This document shows, piece by piece, positions 60,508 to 64,000 of a stretch of 64,000 bases of DNA. This stretch comes from Cellulomonas soli. Its GTDB lineage: Bacteria > Actinomycetota > Actinomycetes > Actinomycetales > Cellulomonadaceae. How positions within the stretch are numbered: position 1 is the stretch's first letter; the number at the start of each line of letters is the position of its first letter. Position numbers and translations under genes: made by a program. The notes under the pieces are model-generated. The model searched no databases, was not told the origin of the DNA, and saw only the letters and a program-made list of their open reading frames with translations. The stretch is from the NCBI RefSeq assembly GCF_013409305.1, contig NZ_JACBZJ010000001.1, positions 3,782,001 through 3,846,000 of the forward strand, written 5' to 3'.

Positions 60508-61471
60508 GCCCACTCCCACCCCCACCCGTGGCGCCGCCACCACGACCAACGGCCGGGACCGGGTCAAGGCCGACCTCGCCTTCGTCGAGCACCGGCCCGG
60601 GGTCCCCAAGCCCGACGCGATCGTCGTCGCCGACGACGTCACCCGGCACTTCGGTGGTATGACGGCCGTCGACGTCGAGCACCTCGAGGTGCAGCGCGGG
60701 GCGATCACCGCGCTCATCGGTCCCAACGGTGCCGGCAAGACGACGCTGTTCAACCTGCTCACCGGTTTCGACAAGCCGAGCACGGGCCGGTGGACGTTCG
60801 AGGAGCGTTCGCTGTCCGGGGTCCCTGCGGCGAAGGTCGCCCGCTCGGGCATGGTGCGCACGTTCCAGCTGACGAAGGCGCTCAGCCGCATGACCGTCAT
60901 CGAGAACATGCGCCTGGGTGCCACCGGCCAGCCCGGGGAGAACATCGTCAAGGCGCTCGTGCCGCCGCTGTGGCGGGCGCGGGAGCGGGAGATCACCGAG
61001 CAGGCCGAGGAGCTCCTCGCCCGGTTCAAGCTCGACACCAAGCGCGACGACTACGCGGGCAGCCTGTCGGGCGGTCAGCGCAAGCTCCTCGAGATGGCCC
61101 GCGCGCTGATGAGCAAGCCGACCATGGTGATGCTGGACGAGCCGATGGCCGGGGTGAACCCGGCGCTGACGCAGTCGCTGCTGGGGCACATCCAGGCGCT
61201 GCGCGACGACGGCACCACGGTGCTGTTCGTCGAGCACGACATGCACATGGTCCGGCACATCTCCGACTGGGTCGTGGTGATGGCCGAGGGCCGCATCGTG
61301 GCGGAGGGACCGCCGGAGTCGGTCATGCAGGACCAGGCCGTCGTCGACGCGTACCTGGGCAAGCACCACGACACCGACCTGGGCGACGACAGCCTCCTGG
61401 ACGACGAGGTCGTCGAGGAGCTCGCGGCCGAGGAGCGGGTCGAGGACGCCGAGCGCGAGGAGAAGCGATGA
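60497..61471 (+). CDS. livG: branched-chain amino-acid-type ABC transporter ATPase LivG
   Basis: 324-residue ABC ATPase. Walker A LIGPNGAGKTTLFNLLTG, signature LSGGQRKLLEMARAL, Walker B MVMLDEPMAGVNPAL, H-loop FVEHDMHMV. About 40 residues N-terminal are Pro/Thr-rich and about 40 acidic residues at the C-terminus are extra to the family core. Its stop overlaps livF (ATGA). Confidence 0.96.
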   Translation: MSAEPTPTPTRGAATTTNGRDRVKADLAFVEHRPGVPKPDAIVVADDVTRHFGGMTAVDVEHLEVQRGAITALIGPNGAGKTTLFNLLTGFDKPSTGRWTFEERSLSGVPAAKVARSGMVRTFQLTKALSRMTVIENMRLGATGQPGENIVKALVPPLWRAREREITEQAEELLARFKLDTKRDDYAGSLSGGQRKLLEMARALMSKPTMVMLDEPMAGVNPALTQSLLGHIQALRDDGTTVLFVEHDMHMVRHISDWVVVMAEGRIVAEGPPESVMQDQAVVDAYLGKHHDTDLGDDSLLDDEVVEELAAEERVEDAEREEKR

Positions 61472-62286
61472 GCACCACCACCGCGGGCGACGTCGCCGTG
61501 CACCGAGGCGCACCCGAGGGCAACCCCCTGCTGGCGGCCACCGACGTGTTCGCCGGCTACCTGCCCGGGGTCGACATCCTCAACGGCTGCAACCTCGTGG
61601 TGCACCCCGGTGAGCTGGTCGGCATCATCGGCCCGAACGGCGCCGGCAAATCGACGCTCCTGAAGGCCCTGTTCGGCCTGGTGCGTATCCGGGAGGGGTC
61701 CGTGACCCTCAAGGACGAGGACATCACCAACCACCGTGCCGACTCCCTGGTGCGCCGTGGCGTGGGTTTCGTGCCGCAGACGAACAACGTGTTCCCCTCG
61801 CTCAGCATCGAGGAGAACCTGCAGATGGGCCTCTACCAGGCGCCCAAGCGGTTCGAGGAGCGGTTCGCGTTCATCGTCGACCTGTTCCCCACGCTGGGCG
61901 ACCGGCGCAAGCAGCGTGCGGGCTCGCTGTCCGGCGGCGAGCGGCAGATGGTCGCGATGGCCCGCGCGCTCATGATGGACCCGTCCGTGCTGCTGCTGGA
62001 CGAGCCGTCGGCGGGCCTGTCCCCCGTGCGTCAGGACGAGACGTTCATCCGGACCCGCAAGATCAACAAGGCGGGCGTCTCGGTCGTCATCGTCGAGCAG
62101 AACGCCCGTCGGGCGCTGCAGATCTGCGACCGGGCGTACGTGCTCGACCAGGGACGCAATGCCTACTCCGGGCCGGGGCGTGAGCTCATGAACGACCCGA
62201 AGGTCATCGAGCTGTACCTGGGCACCCTCGCAGCCGACGTGGAGGCGGCTGCCTCGGCCGCACCGACCGCCGAACCCGAGGCCTGA
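61468..62286 (+). CDS. livF: branched-chain amino-acid-type ABC transporter ATPase LivF
   Basis: 272-residue ABC ATPase. Walker A IIGPNGAGKSTLLKALFGL, signature LSGGERQMVAMARAL, Walker B VLLLDEPSAGLSP, H-region VVIVEQNARRAL (Gln for His, usual in LivF). It partners LivG. Starts at ATG 61468, overlapping livG. Confidence 0.96.
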   Translation: MSTTTAGDVAVHRGAPEGNPLLAATDVFAGYLPGVDILNGCNLVVHPGELVGIIGPNGAGKSTLLKALFGLVRIREGSVTLKDEDITNHRADSLVRRGVGFVPQTNNVFPSLSIEENLQMGLYQAPKRFEERFAFIVDLFPTLGDRRKQRAGSLSGGERQMVAMARALMMDPSVLLLDEPSAGLSPVRQDETFIRTRKINKAGVSVVIVEQNARRALQICDRAYVLDQGRNAYSGPGRELMNDPKVIELYLGTLAADVEAAASAAPTAEPEA

Positions 62287-62354
62287 GCCCTCCGCGACAG
62301 GGGCGGACGGCCGCCCCTGTCGCACGGGAGGCGACCCTCTGCCACGATCGGCTG

Positions 62355-63182
62355 GTGGAGCACGGCACGACGGAGTGGACCGAGAGCTTCGTGACCGTCG
62401 AGGGCCACGAGGTCTTCTACCGCGAGAGCGCGGCGGTCCCGGACGCGGTACCGATCGTGCACGTGCACGGCTTCGCGATCTCCGGCACCTACATGATGCC
62501 GACCGCGCGCCTGCTGGCCCTCCGGGCGACCAACCTTGTGCCCGACCTGCCCGGCTACGGCCGCAGCGCCCGCTGGGACCACACCCTGGGCATCCCGGCG
62601 CTGGCGCACGCCCTGCTGGCCACCCTGGACGCGCTCGGGCTCGACCGGGTCGTGCTCGTCGGCAACTCCATGGGGTGCCCGGTGATCCTCGAGGTCGCGC
62701 ACGCCGCACCCGAGCGGGTCGACCGCGTGGTCCTCGTCTCGCCCGCCGGCGGGCTGGCCAACCAGCCGTTGACCCGGGCCGTCGGCCAGCTCGCGGTCGA
62801 CGCGCGCCGCGAGGACCGCCGGATGGCCCGGATCGCCGTCCCGGACTACCTGCAGTTCGGTCCCGTCAACGCCTGGAACCTGTTCGGCGAGCTCACCCGG
62901 TTCCCCTCCCTCGAGCGGCTGCTCAAGGTCTCCGTGCCCGCGCTGGCGGTGATCGGCTCCCGCGACCCGCTGATGCCCCCGCCGCACCGCGTGCGCGAGG
63001 TCGGGCGCATCGCGCCGGAGCACGTCACGGTGGCCCTCATCGAGGGCGCCGCACACGCGCTCAACTTCTCCCACCCGGGTGAGCTCGCGCACGTGATCAC
63101 GTCCTGGCTCGACGGCCGTGAGATCGTCGACGACCCCGACGAGCCCGGCTTCACCCGCGTGCTGCAGATCGGCCGGGACTGA
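62355..63182 (+). CDS. alpha/beta hydrolase
   Basis: 275 residues. Nucleophile elbow VLVGNSMGCPVIL (Ser105), acid GSRDPLMPPP (Asp204), base GAAHALNFSHP (His234); oxyanion motif HVHGFAISG. It resembles haloalkane/C-C bond hydrolases of the meta-cleavage type, but substrate is unknown. Cotranscribed with liv genes (68-base gap). GTG 62355 start. Confidence 0.88.
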   Translation: MEHGTTEWTESFVTVEGHEVFYRESAAVPDAVPIVHVHGFAISGTYMMPTARLLALRATNLVPDLPGYGRSARWDHTLGIPALAHALLATLDALGLDRVVLVGNSMGCPVILEVAHAAPERVDRVVLVSPAGGLANQPLTRAVGQLAVDARREDRRMARIAVPDYLQFGPVNAWNLFGELTRFPSLERLLKVSVPALAVIGSRDPLMPPPHRVREVGRIAPEHVTVALIEGAAHALNFSHPGELAHVITSWLDGREIVDDPDEPGFTRVLQIGRD

Positions 63183-63220
63183 ACGACGGCCGCCTGCCTT
63201 CCGCCCGGGACACGACGAAA

Positions 63221-63249
63221 GGGCCGGTGCGGGTCACCCGCACCGGCCC
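63221..63249. terminator. bidirectional terminator between hydrolase and substrate-binding protein genes
   Basis: 14-bp perfect arms (63221-63234 and 63236-63249, GGGCCGGTGCGGGT and complement). On the minus strand it is followed by TTT, on the plus strand preceded by AAA, the clearest intrinsic terminator here. Confidence 0.88.
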
Positions 63250-63270
63250 CTCGTCAGGGGAGCTGCTCGA

Positions 63271-64000
63271 TCAGCCGACCGAGCCCTCCACGGCCTTCAC
63301 CCAGACGTTCTTGTTGTCGGCGCCGAACTTGTAGACGCCGATGAACGCCGAGGACGGGTCGTTGTCCGCGTTGAACGGGCCGATGCCCGCCTGACCCTTG
63401 TACGTGATGTCCGAACCGTCCTCGAGGAGGGCGACGCAGTCGGCGAACGTGGAGCACTCCTCGCCACCGTCGGCGCCCGAGACGGCCGCCATGTTGGCCT
63501 GGATCGTCGTCCCGTCGGTCGCCCCGCCCTTGACCGCCGCGAGGGCGGCCAGGATCGTCGCGTCGTACGACTCCGGCCCGTAGGCGAAGTCGGTCAGCGA
63601 CGGGTCGACGCCCTTGAGGCGCTCCTGGAACTCATCGCTCGGGAACGCACCCGGGATGGTGCCCTGGGCACCCTCGAGCGTGCCGGCCTCGAAGTCGGCC
63701 GAGTAGTCCGCCGTGTTGCCGTCGACCAGGTAGATCGCCGAGGACGGGATGCCCGCCGCGACCAGCTCGGGGATGATCTGCTTGGTCTGCTCGAACGCGA
63801 TCACCGCGACCGCGTCGGGCTTCGTGGCCACGAGGGCCGTGATGTCCGTCGAGAAGGAGCTGGCGGCCGGGTCGAACTCCTGGCCTGCACCCTTGGCACC
63901 GTAGGTGACCGTGGCACCGGCCTCCTCGATGGTCCCCTGGGCGACGTCACGCAGCGACGTGCCGTAGTCGTCGTTGAAGACGAGGAAGCCGACGTTCGCG
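63271..64000 (-). CDS. branched-chain amino-acid-type substrate-binding protein (LivK-like), N-terminus outside window
   Basis: Partial: about 243 C-terminal residues; the lipoprotein signal and N-terminal lobe are beyond the edge. Periplasmic-binding type I fold: VGFLVFNDDYGTSLRDVAQGTIEEAGATVTYGAKGAGQEFDPAASSFSTDITALVATKPDAVAV is split here into VGFLVFNDDYGTS, IEEAGATVTY and ALVATKPDAVAVI, followed by FAYGPESYDATILAALAAVKG and a C-terminal ITYKGQAGIGPFNADNDP. Two Cys (EECSTFADC) probably form a disulphide. It most likely feeds the adjacent LivHMGF transporter; amino-acid specificity unknown. Confidence 0.9.
   Translation of the reverse strand, partial: ANVGFLVFNDDYGTSLRDVAQGTIEEAGATVTYGAKGAGQEFDPAASSFSTDITALVATKPDAVAVIAFEQTKQIIPELVAAGIPSSAIYLVDGNTADYSADFEAGTLEGAQGTIPGAFPSDEFQERLKGVDPSLTDFAYGPESYDATILAALAAVKGGATDGTTIQANMAAVSGADGGEECSTFADCVALLEDGSDITYKGQAGIGPFNADNDPSSAFIGVYKFGADNKNVWVKAVEGSVG

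Overview
This 64 kb window is high-GC, gene-dense bacterial chromosome with strong G/C third-position bias and many GTG starts and 4-base ATGA/GTGA overlaps. The gene content is that of an actinobacterium: WhiA, RbpA, OpcA, the rapZ-yvcK-whiA block beside uvrC, a parA-scpA-scpB-pseudouridine synthase-tyrA-cmk-plsC-der run, and a tkt-tal-zwf-opcA-pgl pentose phosphate operon beside ctaB. The overall look fits the Micrococcales, most likely a Cellulomonas-like organism; this is inferred from gene content and order, with no database search. Most of the window is conserved core genome. Accessory-looking material is concentrated at 1-9.4 kb and 40-46 kb.

Layout. 1-9.4 kb is mixed: a GH13 alpha-glucosidase cut by the window edge, a P1B-type metal ATPase with a TPCP motif, a fatty-acid desaturase, a DUF6325-like/SHOCT pair, an HxlR regulator divergent from an isochorismatase-fold hydrolase with a candidate operator between them, a Fic protein, tRNA-Pro(GGG) and a degenerate tyrosine-recombinase-like gene. 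9.6-18.6 kb, minus strand, is a long co-oriented run (xerD, parA, scpA, scpB, RsuA/RluB-type pseudouridine synthase, tyrA, cmk, plsC, der) covering chromosome segregation, rRNA modification, tyrosine and nucleotide synthesis, phospholipid synthesis and ribosome assembly. At 18.7-20.1 kb ctaB is divergent from the plus-strand operon tkt-tal-zwf-opcA-pgl (20.1-26.7 kb).

26.8-36.0 kb, minus strand, holds uvrC-rapZ-yvcK-whiA, gap, pgk-tpiA, secG and rbpA, so lower glycolysis sits next to developmental and transcription factors. 36.2-48 kb has an OsmC-like protein, uvrA with a LexA-box candidate, an MBL-fold hydrolase, a GNAT enzyme, an acyl-CoA dehydrogenase/aldo-keto reductase pair, a YciI-like protein, a tandem pair of TerC-family membrane proteins and uvrB. 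The TerC pair is preceded by a sequence with the hallmarks of a yybP-ykoY manganese riboswitch, with a hairpin that hides the Shine-Dalgarno sequence. 48-57 kb has a hypothetical gene, pcp, coaE, rpsA with a good promoter, pfkA, a methyltransferase and polA. uvrA, uvrB, uvrC and polA therefore all lie within about 23 kb.

56.8-64 kb has a hotdog thioesterase, a GNAT enzyme and a branched-chain amino-acid-type ABC transporter operon (livH-livM-livG-livF) followed by an alpha/beta hydrolase. The matching substrate-binding protein is convergent and runs off the right edge. The livH product carries a signal peptide and an Ig-like extracellular domain fused ahead of the permease.

I found no CRISPR array, insertion sequence, prophage or obvious defence island. 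The most interesting points are the Mn2+ riboswitch-TerC unit, the Ig-LivH fusion, the TPCP/QExxD ATPase, the degenerate recombinase with distant inverted repeats beside tRNA-Pro, and a terminator region that can fold in two mutually exclusive ways downstream of der.
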